This document shows, in pieces, positions 53,650-64,000 of a DNA stretch of 64,000 nt; positions within the stretch are counted from its first letter, which is position 1, and each line of letters begins with the position of its first letter. The translations under genes and the position numbers were made by a program. Source of the stretch: Cladorhizidae sp. MBARI D1340-BT2 (lineage: Eukaryota; Porifera; Demospongiae; Poecilosclerida; Cladorhizidae); NCBI GenBank assembly GCA_028752905.1, contig JAQNBH010000013.1:23077477-23141476 (forward strand), given 5' to 3'. The notes below the pieces were generated by a model. It made no database searches and had not been told where the DNA came from. It saw nothing but the letters and a program-made list of their open reading frames with translations.

Positions 53650-54393
53650 AAATTTTGAGTACTCTAAGTATTAGCAAGTTATGGTGATTTGAAGTGGTAA
53701 GGTTTGCGATCTTTCCTGGCATTTTCCAGTTGCCAAAGCGGTGGCCTGCCAGTGAAAAACCACTACATTTATTGATAATCTGTTGACATGTTGCAGATAA
53801 GGGCATTCTCTATCAGTTGACAAAATCTGGGACTTTGGTCTTGTTAATTAGGGCAGTTATGAATTGTACTCTTACTTGATGCTAAACATGTTAGCTTCGT
53901 AGATTATCCACACTTCACTGAATAGACTTGATGTATAGCTATTAAGATAGGACTCTCTAAGTGCTCTCTCTTGATACCAAACATCCATATATTCTGCACA
54001 CTTCACTGTAATGGACTTGCAAGATAGGTTTCTCTATGTGTTCTCTATCTTGATGCTAAACAGGTTAGCTTCATAGATTCTCCACACTTCACTGTATAAA
54101 CTTGATATATAGCTATTAAGATAGGTCTCTCCCTGTGCTCTCTGTTGATATCAAACATCCATAATATTCTGCACACTTCACTGTAATGGACTTGATATGA
54201 TTCGAATGATAGGTTTCATTATGTGTTCTCTATCTTGATATTTGCCCTAATTTGGTCTATATGTTTCTCATTTTCCCCCCAAAAATCTTGTTATTTTGCC
54301 GTGAAGCTCATAACTTTTCTACACTTTACCCAAAAAAGATAAATTTTATATCACCGGATAGCCCTTCTAATTATCTGTCTTTTGTACGTGCCA
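53650..54393. repeat. 744-bp short unit (loss of one 164-bp dimer)
   Basis: The junction is at 54020-54029, the same as in the preceding unit, so two short units stand in tandem. The unit ends with the GCCGTGAAGCTC core variant. Confidence 0.9.
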
Positions 54394-56199
54394 AAATTTT
54401 GAGTACTCTAAGTATTAGCAAATTATGGTGATTTGAAGTGGTAAGGTTTGCGATCTTTCCTGGCGTTTTCCAGTTGCCAAAGCGGTGGCCTGCCAGTGAA
54501 AAACCACTACATTTATTGATAATCTGTTGACATGTTGCAGATAAGGGCCTTCTCTATCAGTTGACAAAATCTGGGACTTTGGTCTTGTTAATTAGGGCAG
54601 TTATGAATTGTACTCTTACTTGATGCTAAACATGTTAGCTACGTAGATTATCCACACTTCACTGAATAGACTTGATGTATAGCTATTAAGATAGGACTCT
54701 CTAAGTGCTACCAAACATCCATATATTCTGCACACTTCACTGTAATGGACTTGCAAGATAGGTATCTCTCAGTGTTCTCTATCTTGAGCTAAACATGTTA
54801 GCTTCATAGATTCTCCACACTTCACTGAATAGACTTGATATATAGCTCTAAAGGTAGGCCTCTCCCTGTTCTCTCTCTTGATACCAAACATCCGTATATT
54901 CTGCATACATAGAATCACAAGATAGGTTTCTCTATGTGTTCTCTATCTTGATGCTAAACAGGTTAGCTTCATAGATTCTCCACACTTCACTGTATAAACT
55001 TGATATATAGCTATTAAGATAGGTCTCTCCCTGTGCTCTCTGTTGATATCAAACATCCATAATATTCTGCACACTTCACTGTAATGGACTTGATATGATT
55101 CGAATGATAGGTTTCATTATGTGTTCTCTATCTTGATATTTGCCCTAATTTGGTCTATATGTTTCTCATTTTCCCCCCAAAAATCTTGTTATTTTGCCGT
55201 GATGCTCATAACTTTTCTACACTTTACCCAAAAAAGATAAATTTTATATCATCGGATAGCCCTTCTAATTATCTGTCTTTTGTACGTGCCAAAATTTTGA
55301 GTACTCTAAGTATTAGCAAATTATGGTGATTTGAAGTGGTAAGGTTTGCGATCTTTCCTGGCGTTTTCCAGTTGCCAAAGCGGTGGCCTGCCAGTGAAAA
55401 ACCACTACATTTATTGATAATCTGTTGACATGTTGCAGATAAGGGCCTTCTCTATCAGTTGACAAAATCTGGGACTTTGGTCTTGTTAATTAGGGCAGTT
55501 ATGAATTGTACTCTTACTTGATGCTAAACATGTTAGCTTCGTAGATTATCCACACTTCACTGAATAGACTTGATGTATAGCTATTAAGATAGGACTCTCT
55601 AAGTGCTCTCTCTTGATACCAAACATCCATATATTCTGCACACTTCACTGTAATGGACTTGCAAGATAGGTATCTCTCAGTGTTCTCTATCTTGAGCTAA
55701 ACATGTTAGCTTCATAGATTCTCCACACTTCACTGAATAGACTTGATATATAGCTCTAAAGGTAGGCCTCTCTCTGTTCTCTCTCTTGATACCAAACATC
55801 CGTATATTCTGCATACATAGAATCACAAGATAGGTTTCTCTATGTGTTCTCTATCTTGATGCTAAACAGGTTAGCTTCATAGATTCTCCACACTTCACTG
55901 TATAAACTTGATATATAGCTATTAAGATAGGTCTCTCCCTGTGCTCTCTGTTGATATCAAACATCCATAATATTCTGCACACTTCACTGTAATGGACTTG
56001 ATATGATTCGAATGATAGGTTTCATTATGTGTTCTCTATCTTGATATTTGCCCTAATTTGGTCTATATGTTTCTCATTTCCCCCCCCAAAATCTTGTTAT
56101 TTTGCCGTAAAGCTCATAACTTTTCTACACTTTACCCAAAAAAGAAAATTTTTATATCACCGGATAGCCCTTCTAATTATCTGTCTTTTGTACGTGCTA

Positions 56200-56943
56200 A
56201 AATTTTGAGTACTCTAAGTATTAGCAAGTTATGGTGATTTGAAGTGGTAAGGTTTGCGATCTTTCCTGGCATTTTCCAGTTGCCAAAGCGGTGGCCTGCC
56301 AGTGAAAAACCACTACATTTATTGATAATCTGTTGACATGTTGCAGATAAGGGCCTTCTCTATCAGTTGACAAAATCTGGGACTTTGGTCTTGTTAATTA
56401 GGGCAGTTATGAATTGTACTCTTACTTGATGCTAAACATGTTAGCTTCGTAGATTATCCACACTTCACTGAATAGACTTGATGTATAGCTATTAAGATAG
56501 GACTCTCTAAGTGCTCTCTCTTGATACCAAACATCCATATATTCTGCACACTTCACTGTAATGGACTTGCAAGATAGGTTTCTCTATGTGTTCTCTATCT
56601 TGATGCTAAACAGGTTAGCTTCATAGATTCTCCACACTTCACTGTATAAACTTGATATATAGCTATTAAGATAGGTCTCTCCCTGTGCTCTCTGTTGATA
56701 TCAAACATCCATAATATTCTGCACACTTCACTGTAATGGACTTGATATGATTCGAATGATAGGTTTCATTATGTGTTCTCTATCTTGATATTTGCCCTAA
56801 TTTGGTCTATATGTTTCTCATTTTCCCCCCAAAAATCTTGTTATTTTGCCGTAAAGCTCATAACTTTTCTACACTTTACCCAAAAAAGAAAATTTGTATA
56901 TCACCGGATAGCCCTTCTAATTATCTGTCTTTTGTACGTGCTA
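56200..56943. repeat. 744-bp short unit (loss of one 164-bp dimer)
   Basis: The junction is at 56570-56579. The unit is the +3,294-bp counterpart of the one at 52906. Confidence 0.9.
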
Positions 56944-57687
56944 AAATTTTGAGTACTCTAAGTATTAGCAAGTTATGGTGATTTGAAGTGGTAAGGTTTG
57001 CGATCTTTCCTGGCATTTTCCAGTTGCCAAAGCGGTGGCCTGCCAGTGAAAAACCACTACATTTATTGATAATCTGTTGACATGTTGCAGATAAGGGCCT
57101 TCTCTATCAGTTGACAAAATCTGGGACTTTGGTCTTGTTAATTAGGGCAGTTATGAATTGTACTCTTACTTGATGCTAAACATGTTAGCTTCGTAGATTA
57201 TCCACACTTCACTGAATAGACTTGATGTATAGCTATTAAGATAGGACTCTCTAAGTGCTCTCTCTTGATACCAAACATCCATATATTCTGCACACTTCAC
57301 TGTAATGGACTTGCAAGATAGGTTTCTCTATGTGTTCTCTATCTTGATGCTAAACAGGTTAGCTTCATAGATTCTCCACACTTCACTGTATAAACTTGAT
57401 ATATAGCTATTAAGATAGGTCTCTCCCTGTGCTCTCTGTTGATATCAAACATCCATAATATTCTGCACACTTCACTGTAATGGACTTGATATGATTCGAA
57501 TGATAGGTTTCATTATGTGTTCTCTATCTTGATATTTGCCCTAATTTGGTCTATATGTTTCTCATTTCCCCCCCAAAAATCTTGTTATTTTGCCGTGAAG
57601 CTCATAACTTTTCTACACTTTACCCAAAAAAGATAAATTTTATATCACCGGATAGCCCTTCTAATTATCTGTCTTTTGTACGTGCCA
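56944..57687. repeat. 744-bp short unit (loss of one 164-bp dimer)
   Basis: The junction is at 57314-57323. The unit is the +3,294-bp counterpart of the one at 53650. Confidence 0.9.
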
Positions 57688-60407
57688 AAATTTTGAGTAC
57701 TCTAAGTATTAGCAAATTATGGTGATTTGAAGTGGTAAGGTTTGCGATCTTTCCTGGCGTTTTCCAGTTGCCAAAGCGGTGGCCTGCCAGTGAAAAACCA
57801 CTACATTTATTGATAATCTGTTGACATGTTGCAGATAAGGGCCTTCTCTATCAGTTGACAAAATCTGGGACTTTGGTCTTGTTAATTAGGGCAGTTATGA
57901 ATTGTACTCTTACTTGATGCTAAACATGTTAGCTTCGTAGATTATCCACACTTCACTGAATAGACTTGATGTATAGCTATTAAGATAGGACTCTCTAAGT
58001 GCTCTCTCTTGATACCAAACATCCATATATTCTGCACACTTCACTGTAATGGACTTGCAAGATAGGTATCTCTCAGTGTTCTCTATCTTGAGCTAAACAT
58101 GTTAGCTTCATAGATTCTCCACACTTCACTGAATAGACTTGATATATAGCTCTAAAGGTAGGCCTCTCTCTGTTCTCTCTCTTGATACCAAACATCCGTA
58201 TATTCTGCATACATAGAATCACAAGATAGGTTTCTCTATGTGTTCTCTATCTTGATGCTAAATAGGTTAGCTTCATAGATTCTCCACACTTCACTGTATA
58301 AACTTGATATATAGCTATTAAGATAGGTCTCTCCCTGTGCTCTCTGTTGATATCAAACATCCATAATATTCTGCACACTTCACTGTAATGGACTTGATAT
58401 GATTCGAATGATAGGTTTCATTATGTGTTCTCTATCTTGATATTTGCCCTAATTTGGTCTATATGTTTCTCATTTCCCCCCCCAAAATCTTGTTATTTTG
58501 CCGTAAAGCTCATAACTTTTCTACACTTTACCCAAAAAAGAAAATTTTTATATCACCGGATAGCCCTTCTAATTATCTGTCTTTTGTACGTGCTAAAATT
58601 TTGAGTACTCTAAGTATTAGCAAGTTATGGTGATTTGAAGTGGTAAGGTTTGCGATCTTTCCTGGCATTTTCCAGTTGCCAAAGCGGTGGCCTGCCAGTG
58701 AAAAACCACTACATTTATTGATAATCTGTTGACATGTTGCAGATAAGGGCCTTCTCTATCAGTTGACAAAATCTGGGACTTTGGTCTTGTTAATTAGGGC
58801 AGTTATGAATTGTACTCTTACTTGATGCTAAACATGTTAGCTTCGTAGATTATCCACACTTCACTGAATAGACTTGATGTATAGCTATTAAGATAGGACT
58901 CTCTAAGTGCTCTCTCTTGATACCAAACATCCATATATTCTGCACACTTCACTGTAATGGACTTGCAAGATAGGTATCTCTCAGTGTTCTCTATCTTGAG
59001 CTAAACATGTTAGCTTCATAGATTCTCCACACTTCACTGAATAGACTTGATATATAGCTCTAAAGGTAGGTCTCTCTCGGTTCTCTCTCTTGATACCAAA
59101 CATCCATATATTCTGCATACATAGAATCACAAGATAGGTTTCTCTGTGTTCTCTATCTTGATGCTAAACAGTTTAGCTTCATAGATTCTCCACACTTCAC
59201 TGTATAAACTTGATATATAGCTATTAAGATAGGTCTCTCCCTGTGCTCTCTGTTGATATCAAACATCCATAATATTCTGCACACTTCACTGTAATGGACT
59301 TGATATGATTCGAATGATAGGTTTCATTATGTGTTCTCTATCTTGATATTTGCCCTAATTTGGTCTATATGTTTCTCATTTCCCCCCCAAAAATCTTGCT
59401 TTTTTGCCGTAAAGCTCATAACTTTTCTACACTTTACCCAAAAAGGATAATTTTTATATCACCGGATAGCCCTTCTAATTATCTGTCTTTTGTACGTGCC
59501 AAAATTTTGAGTACTCTAAGTATTAGCAAGTTATGGCGATTTGAAGTGGTAAGGTTTGCGATCTTTCCTGGCGTTTTCCAGTTGCCAAAGCGGTGGCCTG
59601 CCAGTGAAAAACCACTACATTTATTGATAATCTGTTGACATGTTGCAGATAAGGGCCTTCTCTATCAGTTGACAAAATCTGGGACTTTGGTCTTGTTAAT
59701 TAGGGCAGTTATGAATTGTACTCTTACTTGATGCTAAACATGTTAGCTTCGTAGATTATCCACACTTCACTGAATATACTTGATGTATAGCTATTAAGAT
59801 AGGACTCTCTAAGTGCTCTCTCTTGATACCAAACATCCATATATTCTGCACACTTCACTGTAATGGACTTGCAAGATAGGTATCTCTCAGTGTTCTCTAT
59901 CTTGAGCTAAACATGTTAGCTTCATAGATTCTCCACACTTCACTGAATAGACTTGATATATAGCTCTAAAGGTAGGTCTCTCTCGGTTCTCTCTCTTGAT
60001 ACCAAACATCCATATATTCTGCATACATAGAATCACAAGATAGGTTTCTCTGTGTTCTCTATCTTGATGCTAAACAGTTTAGCTTCATAGATTCTCCACA
60101 CTTCACTGTATAAACTTGATATATAGCTATTAAGATAGGTCTCTCCCTGTGCTCTCTGTTGATATCAAACATCCATAATATTCTGCACACTTCACTGTAA
60201 TGGACTTGATATGATTCGAATGATAGGTTTCATTATGTGTTCTCTATCTTGATATTTGCCCTAATTTGGTCTATATGTTTCTCATTTTCCCCCCAAAAAT
60301 CTTGCTTTTTTGCCGTAAAGCTCATAACTTTTCTACACTTTACCCAAAAAAGATAATTTTTATATCAACGGATAGCCCTTCTAATTATCTGTCTTTTGTA
60401 CGTGCCA

Positions 60408-63400
60408 AAATTTTGAGTATTCTAAGTATTAGCAAGTTATGGCGATTTGAAGTGGTAAGGTTTGCGATCTTTCCTGGCGTTTTCCAGTTGCCAAAGCGGT
60501 GGCCTGCCAGTGAAAAACCACTACATTTATTGATAATCTGTTGACATGTTGCAGATAAGGGCCTTCTCTATCAGTTGACAAAATCTGGGACTTTGGTCTT
60601 GTTAATTAGGGCAGTTATGAATTGTACTCTTACTTGATGCTAAACATGTTAGCTACGTAGATTATCCACACTTCACTGAATAGACTTGATGTATAGCTAT
60701 TAAGATAGGACTCTCTAAGTGCTACCAAACATCCATATATTCTGCACACTTCACTGTAATGGACTTGCAAGATAGGTATCTCTCAGTGTTCTCTATCTTG
60801 AGCTAAACATGTTAGCTTCATAGATTCTCCACACTTCACTGAATAGACTTGATATATAGCTCTAAAGGTAGGCCTCTCCCTGTTCTCTCTCTTGATACCA
60901 AACATCCGTATATTCTGCATACATAGAATCACAAGATAGGTTTCTCTATGTGTTCTCTATCTTGATGCTAAACAGGTTAGCTTCATAGATTCTCCACACT
61001 TCACTGTATAAACTTGATATATAGCTATTAAGATAGGTCTCTCCCTGTGCTCTCTGTTGATATCAAACATCCATAATATTCTGCACACTTCACTGTAATG
61101 GACTTGATATGATTCGAATGATAGGTTTCATTATGTGTTCTCTATCTTGATATTTGCCCTAATTTGGTCTATATGTTTCTCATTTTCCCCCCAAAAATCT
61201 TGTTATTTTGCCGTGATGCTCATAACTTTTCTACACTTTACCCAAAAAAGATAAATTTTATATCATCGGATAGCCCTTCTAATTATCTGTCTTTTGTACG
61301 TGCCAAAATTTTGAGTACTCTAAGTATTAGCAAATTATGGTGATTTGAAGTGGTAAGGTTTGCGATCTTTCCTGGCGTTTTCCAGTTGCCAAAGCGGTGG
61401 CCTGCCAGTGAAAAACCACTACATTTATTGATAATCTGTTGACATGTTGCAGATAAGGGCCTTCTCTATCAGTTGACAAAATCTGGGACTTTGGTCTTGT
61501 TAATTAGGGCAGTTATGAATTGTACTCTTACTTGATGCTAAACATGTTAGCTTCGTAGATTATCCACACTTCACTGAATAGACTTGATGTATAGCTATTA
61601 AGATAGGACTCTCTAAGTGCTCTCTCTTGATACCAAACATCCATATATTCTGCACACTTCACTGTAATGGACTTGCAAGATAGGTATCTCTCAGTGTTCT
61701 CTATCTTGAGCTAAACATGTTAGCTTCATAGATTCTCCACACTTCACTGAATAGACTTGATATATAGCTCTAAAGGTAGGCCTCTCCCTGTTCTCTCTCT
61801 TGATACCAAACATCCGTATATTCTGCATACATAGAATCACAAGATAGGTTTCTCTATGTGTTCTCTATCTTGATGCTAAACAGGTTAGCTTCATAGATTC
61901 TCCACACTTCACTGTATAAACTTGATATATAGCTATTAAGATAGGTCTCTCCCTGTGCTCTCTGTTGATATCAAACATCCATAATATTCTGCACACTTCA
62001 CTGTAATGGACTTGATATGATTCGAATGATAGGTTTCATTATGTGTTCTCTATCTTGATATTTGCCCTAATTTGGTCTATATGTTTCTCATTTTCCCCCC
62101 AAAAATCTTGTTATTTTGCCGTGATGCTCATAACTTTTCTACACTTTACCCAAAAAAGATAAATTTTATATCATCGGATAGCCCTTCTAATTATCTGTCT
62201 TTTGTACGTGCCAAAATTTTGAGTACTCTAAGTATTAGCAAATTATGGTGATTTGAAGTGGTAAGGTTTGCGATCTTTCCTGGCGTTTTCCAGTTGCCAA
62301 AGCGGTGGCCTGCCAGTGAAAAACCACTACATTTATTGATAATCTGTTGACATGTTGCAGATAAGGGCCTTCTCTATCAGTTGACAAAATCTGTGACTTT
62401 GGTCTTGTTAATTAGGGCAGTTATGAATTGTACTCTTACTTGATGCTAAACATGTTAGCTTCGTAGATTATCCACACTTCACTGAATAGACTTGATGTAT
62501 AGCTATTAAGATAGGACTCTCTAAGTGCTCTCTCTTGATACCAAACATCCATATATTCTGCACACTTCACTGTAATGGACTTGCAAGATAGGTTTCTCTA
62601 TGTGTTCTCTATCTTGATGCTAAACAGGTTAGCTTCATAGATTCTCCACACTTCACTGTATAAACTTGATATATAGCTATTAAGATAGGTCTCTCCCTGT
62701 GCTCTCTGTTGATATCAAACATCCATAATATTCTGCACACTTCACTGTAATGGACTTGATATGATTCGAATGATAGGTTTCATTATGTGTTCTCTATCTT
62801 GATATTTGCCCTAATTTGGTCTATATGTTTCTCATTTTCCCCCTAAAAATCTTGTTATTTTGCCGTGATGCTCATAACTTTTCTACACTTTACCCAAAAA
62901 AGATAAATTTTATATCATCGGATAGCCCTTCTAATTATCTGTCTTTTGTACGTGCCAAAATTTTGAGTACTCTAAGTATTAGCAAATTATGGTGATTTGA
63001 AGTGGTAAGGTTTGCGATCTTTCCTGGCGTTTTCCAGTTGCCAAAGCGGTGGCCTGCCAGTGAAAAACCACTACATTTATTGATAATCTGTTGACATGTT
63101 GCAGATAAGGGCCTTCTCTATCAGTTGACAAAATCTGGGACTTTGGTCTTGTTAATTAGGGCAGTTATGAATTGTACTCTTACTTGATGCTAAACATGTT
63201 AGCTTCGTAGATTATCCACACTTCACTGAATAGACTTGATGTATAGCTATTAAGATAGGACTCTCTAAGTGCTCTCTCTTGATACCAAACATCCATATAT
63301 TCTGCACACTTCACTGTAATGGACTTGCAAGATAGGTATCTCTCAGTGTTCTCTATCTTGAGCTAAACATGTTAGCTTCATAGATTCTCCACACTTCACT

Positions 63401-63865
63401 GAATAGACTTGATATATAGCTCTAAAGGTAGGCCTCTCCCTGTTCTCTCTCTTGATACCAAACATCCGTATATTCTGCATACATAGAATCACAAGATAGG
63501 TTTCTCTATGTGTTCTCTATCTTGATGCTAAACAGGTTAGCTTCATAGATTCTCCACACTTCACTGTATAAACTTGATATATAGCTATTAAGATAGGTCT
63601 CTCCCTGTGCTCTCTGTTGATATCAAACATCCATAATATTCTGCACACTTCACTGTAATGGACTTGATATGATTCGAATGATAGGTTTCATTATGTGTTC
63701 TCTATCTTGATATTTGCCCTAATTTGGTCTATATGTTTCTCATTTTCCCCCCAAAAATCTTGTTATTTTGCCGTGATGCTCATAACTTTTCTACACTTTA
63801 CCCAAAAAAGATAAATTTTATATCATCGGATAGCCCTTCTAATTATCTGTCTTTTGTACGTGCCA
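60408..63865. repeat. Right-end cluster with the GATGCTC/ATCATCGG haplotype
   Basis: Four consecutive units (898, 908, 744, 908 bp) all end with GCCGTGATGCTC and ATCATCGG. Three of the following starts have AGCAAATTATGG, and so does the partial unit at 63866. The haplotype otherwise appears only at about 51.9 kb and 55.2 kb. The pattern suggests recent local spread. Confidence 0.75.
62214..62957. repeat. 744-bp short unit (loss of one 164-bp dimer)
   Basis: The junction is at 62584-62593. Unlike the other 744-bp units, this one lies in the GCCGTGATGCTC context and is followed by a full 908-bp unit. It also has a private T in the T/C/A tract (CCCCCTAAAAA) and TCTGTGAC near 62391. Confidence 0.9.
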
Positions 63866-64000
63866 AAATTTTGAGTACTCTAAGTATTAGCAAATTATGG
63901 TGATTTGAAGTGGTAAGGTTTGCGATCTTTCCTGGCGTTTTCCAGTTGCCAAAGCGGTGGCCTGCCAGTGAAAAACCACTACATTTATTGATAATCTGTT
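63866..64000. repeat. Partial satellite unit at the window edge
   Basis: The first 135 bp of a unit with the AGCAAATTATGG variant are cut by the window end and not by a biological boundary. The left window edge likewise begins inside the array. Confidence 0.95.

Larger units (their letters stand above)
51100..54393. repeat. Higher-order repeat, 4 units (3,294 bp), left copy
   Basis: The unit lengths in order are 898, 908, 744, 744. The markers are AGCTACGTAG, the 10-bp loss GTGCTACC, GCCGTGATGCTC with ATCATCGG, the 744 junctions and GAAAATTTGTATATC. The first ~240 bp differ from the right copy (GAGTATTCTAAG, TATGGCGATT), so the duplicated stretch begins inside the first unit. Confidence 0.85.
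54394..57687. repeat. Higher-order repeat, 4 units (3,294 bp), right copy
   Basis: All four unit starts lie exactly 3,294 bp after those of the left copy, and the length order 898, 908, 744, 744 is repeated. A small later difference is GGGCATTCTC near 53803 in the left copy against GGGCCTTCTC here. Confidence 0.85.
1..64000. repeat. Satellite DNA array, ~908-bp unit, 72 full copies
   Basis: Direct reading shows one head-to-tail array with no interruption or inversion. Units start at 1, 913, 1821, 2729, 3637, 4549, 5461, 6369, 7281, 8189, 9097, 10008, 10916, 11831, 12739, 13638, 14546, 15454, 16361, 17269, 18177, 19085, 19992, 20900, 21808, 22551, 23457, 24365, 25272, 26178, 27086, 27994, 28902, 29809, 30717, 31625, 32533, 33441, 34184, 35092, 35835, 36741, 37649, 38556, 39464, 40207, 41113, 42021, 42928, 43834, 44742, 45650, 46556, 47468, 48376, 49284, 50192, 51100, 51998, 52906, 53650, 54394, 55292, 56200, 56944, 57688, 58596, 59502, 60408, 61306, 62214, 62958 and 63866 (partial). 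Copies differ by a few scattered substitutions and class-specific indels. Long complex units in homogeneous tandem arrays are typical of eukaryotic heterochromatin; that assignment is inference. The family and species are not recognised. Confidence 0.98.

Noticed and set aside
1..64000. CRISPR array or other prokaryotic direct-repeat locus
   Set aside because: The repeat is ~908 bp with no short repeat/unique spacer pattern, no leader and no cas-like genes. The internal 70-95 bp segments are diverged repeats, not spacers.
1..64000. Tandemly amplified gene or rDNA-like cluster
   Set aside because: No long conserved coding frame, splice structure, rRNA or tRNA sequence is seen on either strand.

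Overview
The whole 64-kb window is one uninterrupted head-to-tail satellite DNA array. I see no gene, RNA gene, transposon, CRISPR or other unique sequence, and both ends lie inside the array. A fixed anchor (AAATTTTGAG and its variants) recurs 73 times. This gives 72 complete units plus a 135-bp partial at the right end, all in the same orientation. The basic unit is 908 bp (38 of 72 copies). The other lengths are 743, 744, 898, 899, 906, 907, 911, 912 and 915 bp. This architecture points to constitutive heterochromatin (centromeric, pericentromeric or subtelomeric) of a eukaryote. The sequence does not let me name the species or the satellite family.

Each unit is composite. About 385 bp is a 'core' that is not internally repeated. 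It holds a C-rich tract, an A/T tract and a GC-richer segment with nested inverted repeats. The other ~523 bp consist of three diverged A-B dimers (174, 164 and 185 bp in the reference unit 1821-2728). All six A and B segments start with TTGA, and most carry a CACTTCACTG motif. B1 and B2 each contain the same 8-bp inverted repeat (CAAGATAG/CTATCTTG) around a 17-nt loop. Two classes of shortened unit have each lost one A-B period: the 743-bp class lost 165 bp and the 744-bp class lost 164 bp. Their breakpoints fall in short identical stretches shared by neighbouring dimers.

Layout: 1-10.0 kb has the 912-bp variants and a block repeated at an offset of 6,368 bp. 10-21.8 kb is mostly 908-bp units with private indels. 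21.8-44 kb has the 743-bp class and a 5-unit higher-order repeat of about 4.37 kb, tandem at 35.1-43.8 kb with an older relative at 21.8-26.2 kb. 44-51 kb is mixed. 51-64 kb has the 744- and 898-bp classes, a 4-unit higher-order repeat of 3,294 bp, and a right-end haplotype shared by the last four complete units.

The only long reading frame is a 92-codon frame that starts with TTG. It lies in the core across unit boundaries and is open in 18 places. In most other copies it is closed by TGA at codon 60, one transition away from the CGA of the open copies. I treat it as satellite sequence, not a gene. The most interesting features are the hairpin-associated deletions, homopolymer tracts whose total length stays fixed while their boundaries move, recurrent CpG transitions that suggest cytosine methylation, a core that resists indels, and nested higher-order repeats.
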